A DNA stretch of 64,000 bases from Sphingomonas sp. Leaf17. Its GTDB lineage: Bacteria > Pseudomonadota > Alphaproteobacteria > Sphingomonadales > Sphingomonadaceae. Positions 16,970 to 29,230 of this stretch are shown here, in pieces; the stretch's first letter is position 1, and every line of letters starts with the position of its first letter. The notes beneath the pieces are model-generated. The model ran no database searches. It was not told the DNA's origin and was given only the letters and a program-made list of their open reading frames with translations. The stretch covers positions 310,001 to 374,000 of the forward strand of contig NZ_LMKL01000004.1 of assembly GCF_001421505.1 (NCBI RefSeq), read 5' to 3'. The translations under genes were made by a program, and so were the position numbers.

Positions 16970-18223
16970 ATGGTAACGACGAAGACTGCGGCCGGGGCCG
17001 ACCATGGCGCTATTCCGACACGGACACTGGATGCGCTGAACTTCTTTCTGGCCGACGTGCGCGACGGGCTGGGGCCGTATCTGGCCATCTATCTGATCGC
17101 GGTACGCGGGCCGGCCCATGGCTGGAACGAGGCGACCGTCGGCGTCGTGCTGACGATCGCCGGGATTGTCGGCTTGCTGGCGCAGACGCCCGCCGGGGTG
17201 CTGGTCGACCGCAGCCGCAACAAGCCGCGCATCGTCATGGTTGCCGCGCTGCTGGTGACGATCAGCAGCGTGTCGCTGCCGATCGTGTCGGGCTACACGA
17301 TGGTCGCGATCACCCAGTCGATCGCCGCGATCGCCGGCGCGGTGTTTGCGCCGGCCATTTCCGCGATCACGCTGGGGCTGGTCGGGCCGAAGCTGTTTGC
17401 CAAGCGGGTGGGGCGAAACGAGGCGTTCAACCACGCCGGCAATGCCGTATCGGCGGCGCTGGCCGGTGTCCTGGCCTGGACGTTCGGTCCGGTCGTCGTC
17501 TTCTGGCTGATGGCCGTGCTGACACTCGCCAGCGTCGTGACGGCGATGCGGATCCGCAATCGCGACATCGATAACGCGGTGGCGCGTGGGCTGGACTGCG
17601 AACCGGAGGAGGGATGCGACGAGCCTAGCGCCTGGCGCACGCTGATCGAGAACCGCCCGCTCATGGTGTTCGCGGTCGCGGCGTTCACCTTCCACCTTGC
17701 CAATGCCGCCATGCTGACGTCGGTCGGTCAATTGCTGGCCAAGACGGTCGGCAAGGATCAGGCGACCTCGCTGACCGCGGCCTGCATCGTCGCCGCGCAG
17801 TTGGTCATGGTACCGGTCGCGATCATCGTCGGGCGCAACACCGAACGCTGGGGCACCAAGCCGATCTTCCTCGTGGCGTTCGGCGTCCTGGCGGCGCGCG
17901 GCGCGCTGTACACGGTGTCGAACGATCCATGGTGGCTGGTGGGCGTGCAGGCACTCGACGGTATCGGTGCCGGTATTTTCGGCGCGCTGTTCCCCGTGGT
18001 CATCGCCGATCTGACCAAGGGATCCGGCCGGTTCAACGTCAGCCAGGGCGCGGTTGCCACGGCGCAGGGGCTGGGGGCCGCGCTATCCGCCACGCTCGCA
18101 GGCTCGATCATCGTCTGGGAGGGGTATAGCGCGGGCTTCCTGACGCTGGCCGCGATCGCGGCGGTCGGGTTCGTGCTGTACTGGACCAGCATGCCCGAGA
18201 CCAAGGAACGCGCCGCCGGCTGA
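16970..18223 (+). CDS. MFS transporter
   Basis: A 417-residue protein with about twelve hydrophobic segments and the major-facilitator loop 2-3 motif as GVLVDRSRNKPRIVM. The second half contains PVAIIVGRNTERWGTKPIF in the equivalent loop. The start chosen is ATG 16970 (MVTTKTAAGADHG), where GGGGA lies seven bases upstream; ATG 16964 is two codons earlier, and a longer frame reaching back to 16394 lies opposite the diguanylate cyclase. The family includes multidrug and sugar-phosphate-like exporters; the substrate is not inferable. The gene is divergent from the GGDEF protein with about 215 bases between them, in which I see no confident promoter. A long inverted repeat follows its stop. Confidence 0.88.
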   Translation: MVTTKTAAGADHGAIPTRTLDALNFFLADVRDGLGPYLAIYLIAVRGPAHGWNEATVGVVLTIAGIVGLLAQTPAGVLVDRSRNKPRIVMVAALLVTISSVSLPIVSGYTMVAITQSIAAIAGAVFAPAISAITLGLVGPKLFAKRVGRNEAFNHAGNAVSAALAGVLAWTFGPVVVFWLMAVLTLASVVTAMRIRNRDIDNAVARGLDCEPEEGCDEPSAWRTLIENRPLMVFAVAAFTFHLANAAMLTSVGQLLAKTVGKDQATSLTAACIVAAQLVMVPVAIIVGRNTERWGTKPIFLVAFGVLAARGALYTVSNDPWWLVGVQALDGIGAGIFGALFPVVIADLTKGSGRFNVSQGAVATAQGLGAALSATLAGSIIVWEGYSAGFLTLAAIAAVGFVLYWTSMPETKERAAG

Positions 18224-18231
18224 AACAGGTA

Positions 18232-18264
18232 ATCCCATCCGGACACCGGGTGTCCGGATGGGAT
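18232..18264. terminator. 15-bp perfect inverted repeat between MFS gene and katG
   Basis: Arms of 15 bases (ATCCCATCCGGACAC and its complement) flank a CGG loop between two convergent genes. There is no T-tract on either side, so this is a bidirectional stop or transcript-end stabiliser rather than a textbook intrinsic terminator. Confidence 0.65.
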
Positions 18265-18271
18265 CGAGGGG

Positions 18272-20575
<2,304 letters not shown>

Positions 20576-20713
20576 TCAAACGGAGCCGCACCGCATAGAC
20601 CGTAGTTGTGGACGCGGATGTTCGATCAATCCAACAAGTGAAAATCATGTCTCTGATGGAGAAAAGCGATCAAGGCATGACACCGCGGCGGCATGGCGAT
20701 GCGTGGACCAGCC

Positions 20714-20728
20714 ATAGGACGAGACTAT
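20714..20728. promoter_or_regulatory. candidate OxyR-type half site upstream of katG
   Basis: ATAG-N7-CTAT occurs once in the 324-base region between katG and the tRNA (20507-20830). A weaker copy, ATAG-N7-TTGT, lies at 20595-20609, nearer the katG start. OxyR sites use tandem ATAG-N7-CTAT-like elements, and here only one is perfect and its inner bases do not fit well. Nothing else was recognised in that gap. Confidence 0.3.
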
Positions 20729-20830
20729 CGCGGGAAGGGGGCGGATAGGGCGCGAAGGGACACAGGGCCACACGCAGCAGATGCGATCAAAGCATCTTAC
20801 GATCTGTTTTGGCTGTGTATTTTGGGAGGG

Positions 20831-20906
<76 letters not shown>

Positions 20907-20999
20907 GTAACCGTCTGGTTTGTAGCGCCTTGGTGAAGCGCCTTCCGATCGGGAGGCGCGCCAATAGCACCGGATTCTGAACGCGCAAACCCTTTTTTG

Positions 21000-22112
21000 C
21001 TACCAACGCGAGGATTTTCGATTTTGCCGGTCGATCGACATCAGGATGCCCAGGCACAGCATCACCGTCATCTGTGCCGACCCGCCGAAACTGACCAGCG
21101 GCAGGGGGATTCCGACGACGGGGGCAAGGCCCATCACCATCGACAGGTTGATCGCGACGTAGAAGAAGATCGTCGTGGCAAGGCCGGCGGCGGCCAGGCG
21201 GGCAAAGCGGGTCTGCGCGCGCTGGCCGACATTGATGCCCCAGCGGATGACGAGCATGAACGCCAGGATCAGCAGGACGCCGCCGACCAGTCCCCATTCC
21301 TCCGCCATTGTCGCGAACACGAAATCGGTGTGGCCTTCGGGCAGGTAGTCGAGGTGGCTCTGGGTGCCGTTCAGGAACCCCTTGCCGAAGATGCCGCCCG
21401 ATCCGATCGCGATCTTCGACTGGCTGATGTGATAGCCTTTGCCCAGCGGATCGCTCTCAGGATCGAGGAAGATCAGGATGCGGTTGCGCTGATAGTCGTG
21501 GAGCGCGTAGTTGAAGGCGATCGGCCCGGCGATGGCGATGCTCATCGCGCCACCGACGAAGAGGCGCAGCGGAACGCCGGCCAGGAACATGACCGTGATC
21601 CCGCCGAATGCGATCATCGACGCGGTGCCCAGATCGGGCTGGATCAGGACCAGAGCTGCGGGGACGCCGACGATGGCGGCGGCGGGCCAGATGCCGGAGA
21701 AGCGGCGCGTCTCGTTCGGCGGCAGCAGTTCGTAGAAGCGGGCCATTGCCAGCACGATGCACGGCTTCATGAATTCGGACGGCTGCAACAGCACGAAGCC
21801 CAGGTTCAGCCAGCGTTGGCTGCCGCCGCGTACCGCGCCCAGCAGCTCGACCAGCACCAGCATGACGACGATGATGCCGTAGGCGGGGAAGGCTGCCTGT
21901 CGCCAGACGTCCTCGCGCACGCGCGACAGCAGGATCGCCGCGGCCATGAAGCCGAACAGCTTGATCCCCTGTGACAGCGCCCACGGTTTCAGGCTGCCAC
22001 CGGCGGCGGAATAGAGCACGACGAGACCGAAGCCGCCGATGCCCAGCACCAGCAGGATCGTCCGCCACGGCAGGTTGGCGAGCGGTTCGGGGACGATCCG
22101 CATCCCGCTCAT
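21000..22112 (-). CDS. rodA: rod shape-determining protein RodA (SEDS glycosyltransferase)
   Basis: A 370-residue membrane protein that polymerises lipid II glycan strands during elongation. It has about ten membrane segments and SEDS motifs QPSEFMKPCIVL, LVLIQPDLGTA and YLPEGHTDFVFATMAEEWG, whose aspartate in HTDF is the catalytic residue of the family, then GIPLPLVSFGGSAQ near the C-terminus. The start ATG 22110-22112 overlaps the mrdA stop by ATGA, giving tight coupling to its partner transpeptidase PBP2. It is the last gene of mreB-mreC-mreD-mrdA-rodA. Confidence 0.96.
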   Translation of the reverse strand: MSGMRIVPEPLANLPWRTILLVLGIGGFGLVVLYSAAGGSLKPWALSQGIKLFGFMAAAILLSRVREDVWRQAAFPAYGIIVVMLVLVELLGAVRGGSQRWLNLGFVLLQPSEFMKPCIVLAMARFYELLPPNETRRFSGIWPAAAIVGVPAALVLIQPDLGTASMIAFGGITVMFLAGVPLRLFVGGAMSIAIAGPIAFNYALHDYQRNRILIFLDPESDPLGKGYHISQSKIAIGSGGIFGKGFLNGTQSHLDYLPEGHTDFVFATMAEEWGLVGGVLLILAFMLVIRWGINVGQRAQTRFARLAAAGLATTIFFYVAINLSMVMGLAPVVGIPLPLVSFGGSAQMTVMLCLGILMSIDRQNRKSSRW

Positions 22113-24190
22113 GGATTGCGCTCGGTCGAACCGTCCTCGGCGACGGTGTCGTCGCCCGGACCATCGGTGGCCAGCGCCTCCTGCGCGTTGCTGGCGGCAT
22201 CGGTCGCTGCCTCGACGGCGGGCGCGTCGCTTGGCACCTCGGCATCGGTCTTGGTGGCGATGGCGGCGGGCTGTGGCGCGGCGGCGGCGCGATAGGCGGC
22301 GGTCTTGGCGTCCATCCGGGTCGCGATATCGCCGCCCCAGGTCGGTTCGACCTCGGCCAGCGATTTGATCGCGCGCTCGCGGTCGAGCAGATAGGTCATG
22401 ATGTCGCGGCCGATCATGGGGGTATCGAGGTTGCGGATAGTGTGGCCGTTATGTTCGAGCACGACGGCGGCGGCATAGCGTGGATTGTCGGCCGGCGCGA
22501 AGCAGACGAACAGCGCATGGTCGCGCAGCTTGAACGGCAGCTGTCCGTTTTTCAGCACGCCCGACCGGCGCTCGGCCATGGTGATGCGGCGGACCTGCGC
22601 GGTGCCGGTCTTGGCGGCCAGCAACATGCCCGGAATCTGCAACCGGGCCGCGCCGCCGGTGCCACCGAAATTGACGACGCCCGCCATGGCGTCGCGCACG
22701 ATCGCCAGATGTTCCGACTTGATCGGCAGGGCAGGGGCGTCGCGTCTGACCCGCGATGCCAGCAGGCTGGGTTGCAGGTCACGCCCGGAGGCGATCCGCG
22801 CGGCCATCACCGCCAGTTGCAGCGGATTGGCGAGCACATAGCCCTGACCGATCGACGCGTTGAGCGAATCGGCGACCGTCCACTTGGTCTTGTATTTCTT
22901 CAGCTTCCACGCGCTGTCGGGCACGGTGCCGTACCGCTGGTTGGTGAAGGGCAGGTCGAACTTCTGTCCCAGACCCAGCATCCGCGCGGTTTCGGCGAAC
23001 GTGTCGTACCCCAGCCGCCGCGCCATTTCGTAGAAATAGATGTCGCAGCTCTGCATGATCGCGTTTTTCAGGTCGAGAGGCCCATGCCCACCCCGCTTGT
23101 GGCAATGGAACACGCCGGTACCGACCCGCATCGACCCCGAACACGACACGCGCGCATGCGGGTCAACCCCGGCATGCAGCAACGCCAGACCGTTCATCGG
23201 CTTGACCGTCGATCCTGGCGGGTACAGCCCCTGCGTGACCTTGTTCATCAGCGGGACGTGATCGTCCTCCGACATCATCTGCCATTCCAGATGACTGATC
23301 CCGTCGGAAAAGCTGTTCGGGTCGTAGGCGGGGACCGACACCAGCGACAGGATTTCACCGGTGCGGCAGTCCATGACGACCGCCGACCCCGAATTGGTCC
23401 CCAAACGCCGCGCGGCATAATCCTGAAGGCCGGCGTCGATCGTCAGGCGCACGTTGCGGCCGGGCATATCCGGCTTCGTCGCCAGCGTCTTGACGATCTT
23501 GCCGCGTGCGGTGACCTCGACCCGCTTGGCCCCGGCCTGACCGCGAAGCACCGGTTCGAGCATCTTTTCCAGCCCGTCCTTGCCCAGCTTGAAGCCGGGC
23601 GTGACGAGAAGGGGATCGCGCGTCGCCTTGTACTGTTCGGCGTTGGCGGCACCGACATAGCCGGTCAGGTGGGCCACCGCCGCCCCACCCGGATAATGAC
23701 GCGCGAATCCGCGCGTCGGGGCGACGCCGGGCAATTCGGGCAAACGCAGGCTGACCGCGGCGAAGCGTTCCCAGTCGAGATTTTCGGCGACCTGCACCGG
23801 CTGGAACCCGGCCGCGCGCTTCAGGTCGATCCTGATGCGTTCCAGTTCCTCGGGCGGGAGCGCCAGCAGTCGCCCGAGCGCGGCCAGCACCCGCGCCTCG
23901 TCCTCCAGCCGGTCGGGAATGATGTCGACGCGGAAATCGGTGCGGTTGTTCGCGATCGGCACGCCATTGCGGTCGATGATCCAGCCGCGGCGCGGCGGGA
24001 TCAGCGTCATGTTCACGCGGTTGCTTTCGGACAGCAGATTATACCGCTCGTTCTCGGCGATCGACAGCCAGCCCATCCGCGCGGCCAGCAGCAGGCCGAC
24101 GCCGCCCTGCGCGGTCCCCAGCAGCCAGGCACGGCGCGAGAAGCTGTAGGCCTGGCTCGCCTCGGTGATGATGCGCGGCGTCCGCCTCAC
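22109..24190 (-). CDS. mrdA: penicillin-binding protein 2 (elongation transpeptidase)
   Basis: A 693-residue class B PBP. There is one N-terminal membrane helix (AWLLGTAQGGVGLLLAAR), then the PBP dimerisation domain (IPPRRGWIIDRNGVPIANN), and the transpeptidase with active-site S-x-x-K in PPGSTVKPMNG, SLN in VADSLNASIGQGY and KTGTAQ. A C-terminal Ala/Thr/Asp-rich tail of about 70 residues is longer than usual. Start: GTG 24188-24190 (VRRTPRIITEASQ) has an AGGCGGG upstream and fits the family; TTG 24250 would run into mreD. It cross-links peptidoglycan made by RodA in the periplasm. Confidence 0.95.
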   Translation of the reverse strand: MRRTPRIITEASQAYSFSRRAWLLGTAQGGVGLLLAARMGWLSIAENERYNLLSESNRVNMTLIPPRRGWIIDRNGVPIANNRTDFRVDIIPDRLEDEARVLAALGRLLALPPEELERIRIDLKRAAGFQPVQVAENLDWERFAAVSLRLPELPGVAPTRGFARHYPGGAAVAHLTGYVGAANAEQYKATRDPLLVTPGFKLGKDGLEKMLEPVLRGQAGAKRVEVTARGKIVKTLATKPDMPGRNVRLTIDAGLQDYAARRLGTNSGSAVVMDCRTGEILSLVSVPAYDPNSFSDGISHLEWQMMSEDDHVPLMNKVTQGLYPPGSTVKPMNGLALLHAGVDPHARVSCSGSMRVGTGVFHCHKRGGHGPLDLKNAIMQSCDIYFYEMARRLGYDTFAETARMLGLGQKFDLPFTNQRYGTVPDSAWKLKKYKTKWTVADSLNASIGQGYVLANPLQLAVMAARIASGRDLQPSLLASRVRRDAPALPIKSEHLAIVRDAMAGVVNFGGTGGAARLQIPGMLLAAKTGTAQVRRITMAERRSGVLKNGQLPFKLRDHALFVCFAPADNPRYAAAVVLEHNGHTIRNLDTPMIGRDIMTYLLDRERAIKSLAEVEPTWGGDIATRMDAKTAAYRAAAAPQPAAIATKTDAEVPSDAPAVEAATDAASNAQEALATDGPGDDTVAEDGSTERNP

Positions 24191-24215
24191 GATGCCCGCC
24201 TCATAACGAACGGCC

Positions 24216-24731
24216 TCATGCCGGTCCGCGCTTGCGGTCGATCCAGGCAACGATGCGCGCAGCCAGGGGAAAGAGCAGTACCGATGTCACGATCTGCGCC
24301 AATAGCACAGTATCGACATGCGCGCCGACCGGAACCGCAAGGAATCGGCCGATAATCAGGCACAGCGCGATGGCGGTGCCGCCGACCAGCCATTCCTGCC
24401 AGAAGTCGCGAAAGGCCAGGCGCTGTTCGACCATCTCGATTACCAGGAAGCAGGCCGACCACAGCAGCATCGCGCTGCCGAGCGGCTGGCCGCTGAGAAG
24501 GTCGTCGAACAGGCCGAGCGGTGCCGCCGCCCAGGGCCGCAGCGCATATCGCGCCAGCAGCCGCCAGGCGAGCAGCATCAGCAGCCCCATCGGCGGCAGG
24601 ATCGGGATCGTGGCAACGACGGGCAGGATCGTCATGAGCGACCCCGCCATGACCGTGATCCACGGGATGGCGCGGGCGCGGCCCGGCGGCAGGGTCGGCG
24701 CGAACGGCCGGTAGTCGATGGTTTCGTTCAC
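24216..24731 (-). CDS. mreD: rod shape-determining protein MreD
   Basis: A 171-residue inner-membrane protein with five to six hydrophobic segments (ITVMAGSLMTILPV, GLLMLLAWRLL, SAMLLWSACFLVIEMV, GTAIALCLIIGRFL, LLAQIVTSVLLFPLAA). The motif GLFDDLLSGQPLGSAML is the MreD signature. It starts at GTG 24729-24731, overlapping the mreC stop by GTGA. It links MreC and MreB to the elongation machine. Confidence 0.92.
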   Translation of the reverse strand: MNETIDYRPFAPTLPPGRARAIPWITVMAGSLMTILPVVATIPILPPMGLLMLLAWRLLARYALRPWAAAPLGLFDDLLSGQPLGSAMLLWSACFLVIEMVEQRLAFRDFWQEWLVGGTAIALCLIIGRFLAVPVGAHVDTVLLAQIVTSVLLFPLAARIVAWIDRKRGPA

Positions 24732-25603
24732 GGGGCGGCCGTCTCCACCCGGGGCGGCGGCACCGGCATGAACGCCTTGCTGACGATCGCGAAATCCAGC
24801 GTGTCGGGATGGGCGAAGGTGCGCGCCGGCACCGAGTCCGCACCCGTGGCGATGATCCGTGCGACCGGGATGCCGGGTGCATACAGGCCACCCGTGCCCG
24901 ACGATACGAAGACGTCGCCGGCGTTGAAACGGACATTGGTGGTGTCGACGGATCGGATGTCGACCATGCCGTCACCCCGCCCGGCCGCGATCGCGGGAAG
25001 GCCGTCACGCGTGCGACGCACCGGCACGATGCTTTCGGGATCGCTCAACAGCAGCACGCGGGCCGCATTCGGCCCGGTTTCGACGATGCGGCCGATCAGC
25101 CCGTCGGGACCGCGCACCGGCATGCCCGGAAACACGCCCTGCCACCGCCCGGCGTTCAGCAGGGCGAAGCGGCGTCCGCTTGACGCCGTGGAACTGACCA
25201 GTCGGGCGCTGACGACAACGCTGTCATCACGGTCGCGCAGGTCCAGCAGGCGGCGCAGGCGGCGATTGTCATAGGCGATGGTCCGCGCCCGCATCAGCAG
25301 CGCGCGCGACCGGTCCCGTTCGGCGCGCAGGACCGCGTTCTCGTCATGGACGAACAGATAGGTGCCGATCGCGCGCGGCACCGACGCGATCGCGTCACCG
25401 ACGCTGGCAAGGCCACTGGACACCGGCGTCGTCATGCCGGCGACTCCCATCCGCAATGCCGCGAAGGCCGGCGGATCGAATCGCGACATGACGAGCAGCC
25501 CCGCGCCCACGATCACCCCGGCGACCGCGAGCACATAGCCCAGAAACACTCCATATTGCCGACGACGGGAAAATCCCGTCCGCCGGTCCCGGCCTGGCGC
25601 CAT
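24728..25603 (-). CDS. mreC: rod shape-determining protein MreC
   Basis: A 291-residue bitopic protein. After a basic N-terminus comes one membrane helix (GVFLGYVLAVAGVIVGAGLL), then a coiled coil around residues 85-125 (HDENAVLRAERDRSRALLMR) and the beta-rich periplasmic domain (GVFPGMPVRGPDGLIGRIVE, VFVSSGTGGLYAPGIPVARI). MreC binds PBP2 and activates RodA-PBP2. It lies 24 bases after mreB and is coupled to mreD. Confidence 0.95.
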   Translation of the reverse strand: MAPGRDRRTGFSRRRQYGVFLGYVLAVAGVIVGAGLLVMSRFDPPAFAALRMGVAGMTTPVSSGLASVGDAIASVPRAIGTYLFVHDENAVLRAERDRSRALLMRARTIAYDNRRLRRLLDLRDRDDSVVVSARLVSSTASSGRRFALLNAGRWQGVFPGMPVRGPDGLIGRIVETGPNAARVLLLSDPESIVPVRRTRDGLPAIAAGRGDGMVDIRSVDTTNVRFNAGDVFVSSGTGGLYAPGIPVARIIATGADSVPARTFAHPDTLDFAIVSKAFMPVPPPRVETAAP

Positions 25604-25627
25604 GCGCCCGTCCCCTCAGCTCGCGGG

Positions 25628-26671
<1,044 letters not shown>

Positions 26672-26820
26672 TCAATCCGGGTCCCGTTCTGGCCGCCGGG
26701 CATCATTGCCGACCGCGCATCGTACGTTGTTCCCCATCGTCCGCCGCAAGCCTGTCGAGGCTCGGGTTCAACACGTTTGCGGGGTCGCGGGATGCCGTCG
26801 CTTGGTCTACAGCCGAACCC

Positions 26821-28584
26821 ATGTCAATACGGCGCCTGCCCGAGCACCTCGTCAATCGTATCGCTGCCGGTGAAGTGGTCGAAAGGCCCGCCAGTGCGTT
26901 GAAGGAACTGGTCGAGAACGCCATCGATTCCGGTGCCACGCGCATCGCCATCACCCTGTCGGACGGCGGAATCGCGCGGGTCGAGGTGGCCGATGACGGC
27001 TGTGGCATGGACCCGGCGGAGATGGCGCTGGCGCTGGAACGTCACGCCACCTCCAAGCTGCCCGACGAGGCGATCGAATCGGTGGTGACGCTGGGGTTTC
27101 GCGGCGAGGCGTTGCCCTCGATCGCCAGCGTCGCGCGGCTGACGCTGGAAAGCCGGCCGCGCGGGGCCGATGGCTGGCAACGCGTGGTCGACAACGGCCA
27201 AGTCCTGCGTGAGGGGCCGGCCGCGCTGCCGCCGGGCACGCGCGTAGTGGTCGAGGATCTGTTCGCGCGGGTGCCGGCGCGGCGCAAGTTCCTGCGCTCG
27301 GGCCGGTCGGAATATGCCGCCTGCCTTGACGTAGTGCGCCGGCTCGCGATGGCCCGGCCCGACATCGCCTTCACGCTGGAGCATGACGGGCGGCGCGCGC
27401 TTTCCGCGCCGCTGGCGGAGGATCGCCCGGCGCGAGTCGCGACGCTGACCGACCGCGCGCTGGCCGACAATTGCGTCGCGATCGACTGGACACGCGACGG
27501 GGTCGTGCTGGGCGGGGTGGCGAGCATCCCGACCTATAATCGCGGGATTGCCGATCATCAGTATCTGTTCGTCAATGGCCGCCCGGTGAAGGACCGGCTG
27601 TTGATGGGCGCGATCCGCGGTGCCTATGCCGAGATGCTGCCGCGGGACCGCCATGCGGTCGTGGCGCTGTTCCTCGACATGCCGACCAGCGAGGTCGACG
27701 TGAACGTCCACCCGGCCAAGACCGAGGTCCGGTTCCGCGATCCGGCGATGGTGCGCGGGCTGATCGTTTCCGGCCTGCGTCGCGCACTGGACGCTGCCGG
27801 CCATCGCAGCGTCCAGCGCCCGACCGAAGCGGCGCTCGGCATGTGGCAGCCGGAACAGCCGGCGGTTCCCGGGCCTGCGACTGCGCCGACATTCTATACG
27901 CCGCAGATATCCGCCCATGTCGCCGACCACCGCCCGACGTTCTTCTCAGCCCCGCCACAGGCCCGCGCCGAACCCGCCTGGGCACCACCACCGGCGACGA
28001 CGGCCTTCCCGCTGGGTGTCGCGCGTGGGCAGGTGGCCAAGACCTATATCGTCGCCGAGGCGGAGGACGGACTCGTGCTGGTCGATCAGCATGCCGCGCA
28101 TGAACGCCTGGTGCTGGAGCGGATGCGCGCCGCGCTGGCGGGCGGGCGGGTCGCGTCACAAGCGCTGCTGCTGCCCGAGGTGATCGAACTGGATGAACCG
28201 GCGTGCGACCGGCTGGAGGCGCGCGCCGGCGAACTGGCCGATTTCGGGCTGGAGATCGAACGCTTCGGCCCGCGTGCGGTCCTGGTGCGGGCGACCCCGG
28301 CGCTGCTGGGGGCGGGGGATACGACCGCGCTGGTCACCGACCTGGCCGACGAACTGGCGGCGTTCGACGAGGCGCTGTCGCTGAAGGAGCGGGTCGACCT
28401 CGTCGCCTCGACCATGGCCTGCCACGGATCGGTCCGCGCCGGCCGCGTGCTGGCCGTCGCCGAAATGAACGCGCTGCTCCGCGAAATGGAGGTCACGCCG
28501 CATTCGGGCCAGTGCAACCACGGCCGCCCGACCTGGATCAAGCTGGCCCACGGCGATATCGAGAAGCTGTTCGGACGAAAATAG
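26821..28584 (+). CDS. mutL: DNA mismatch repair protein MutL (endonuclease type)
   Basis: A 587-residue GHKL ATPase. N-terminal motifs are LVENAIDSGATRI (Mg/ATP), DDGCGMD, GFRGEALPSIASVA and FVNGRPVKDRLL. A Pro/Ala-rich linker spans about residues 335-395. The C-terminal domain has DQHAAHERLVLE, the metal-binding endonuclease motif D-Q-H-A-x2-E-x4-E, plus ACHGSVRAG and CNHGRPTWI. It therefore should nick the daughter strand itself, as expected in bacteria without MutH. The start ATG 26821 fits the family N-terminus (SIRRLPEHLVNRIAAGEVVE). Confidence 0.96.
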   Translation: MSIRRLPEHLVNRIAAGEVVERPASALKELVENAIDSGATRIAITLSDGGIARVEVADDGCGMDPAEMALALERHATSKLPDEAIESVVTLGFRGEALPSIASVARLTLESRPRGADGWQRVVDNGQVLREGPAALPPGTRVVVEDLFARVPARRKFLRSGRSEYAACLDVVRRLAMARPDIAFTLEHDGRRALSAPLAEDRPARVATLTDRALADNCVAIDWTRDGVVLGGVASIPTYNRGIADHQYLFVNGRPVKDRLLMGAIRGAYAEMLPRDRHAVVALFLDMPTSEVDVNVHPAKTEVRFRDPAMVRGLIVSGLRRALDAAGHRSVQRPTEAALGMWQPEQPAVPGPATAPTFYTPQISAHVADHRPTFFSAPPQARAEPAWAPPPATTAFPLGVARGQVAKTYIVAEAEDGLVLVDQHAAHERLVLERMRAALAGGRVASQALLLPEVIELDEPACDRLEARAGELADFGLEIERFGPRAVLVRATPALLGAGDTTALVTDLADELAAFDEALSLKERVDLVASTMACHGSVRAGRVLAVAEMNALLREMEVTPHSGQCNHGRPTWIKLAHGDIEKLFGRK

Positions 28585-28672
28585 GGCCACCTTGAAGACT
28601 CTACCCCGTTTTCAAGTCGTCGTTGAAACAGGCAACCACATCCATCCAACCAAAAGCGACAGGACAGTGGTC

Positions 28673-29128
28673 ATGGTAAAACTAAGGCTGACCCCAACCT
28701 TAGTCGGGTTTGCTGGTCTTATAATGGCCGCTACCGGTCCGGCAGCGCGACCAGTATCACCGCAGCAGGGCGCTCCATCATCCGTGCCGGTTGCGCCACC
28801 GCCGATCTATGATCCTATGCCCGGCCCCTTTCTTGCGATCGTCGATTCGGCAGGCAAACCAATGGACCCCGGCGTGATGGCCAACGCCGTTGAATCTTGG
28901 TCCGGCCCGAAGCTGGCGATATTCCTGTTATGCTTTCAACCAGCAAGGGGGGCTTCGGCGCGCGCAATTGGCTGGAATGCGCTCGATAACGTATCACGTG
29001 TCCTGAAAGCGAAGGGCGCAGCCACTGTCCTTGTTCTGAGTGGCGGGGCGTGCGCCACTCCACCGTCGATATCTGTCGCCGGCAAGCCGCATGTCGAGAT
29101 TCTGGGCGTGGTTCGCTGGCAGGAATAG
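28673..29128 (+). CDS. small secreted protein of unknown function
   Basis: A 151-residue protein if begun at ATG 28673 (MVKLRLTPTLVGFAGLIMAA), which gives a proper signal peptide and an AGGACA nine bases upstream; an in-frame ATG at 28592 gives a longer form without a signal at the front. After a Pro-rich segment (APPPIYDPMPGPF) comes a compact alpha/beta region with one cysteine in LLCFQPARG and a second in GGACATPP. Base use (more A/T, e.g. AAA and TTA codons at the start) differs mildly from its neighbours, hinting at a different origin. I do not recognise a family. Confidence 0.6.
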   Translation: MVKLRLTPTLVGFAGLIMAATGPAARPVSPQQGAPSSVPVAPPPIYDPMPGPFLAIVDSAGKPMDPGVMANAVESWSGPKLAIFLLCFQPARGASARAIGWNALDNVSRVLKAKGAATVLVLSGGACATPPSISVAGKPHVEILGVVRWQE

Positions 29129-29230
29129 CCGACCATAACGCCCGACGCGCGTGCCGTGCGCTTGACTGTTCTGCCGCCAATGGCGAACGGCTTCGGGTCC
29201 AGGCGTTGGCTGGATATGGGGGACGGGTTG

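Noticed and set aside
21971..24355. 794-codon plus-strand frame opposite mrdA
   Set aside because: Antisense of PBP2 motifs; no domain or start signal.
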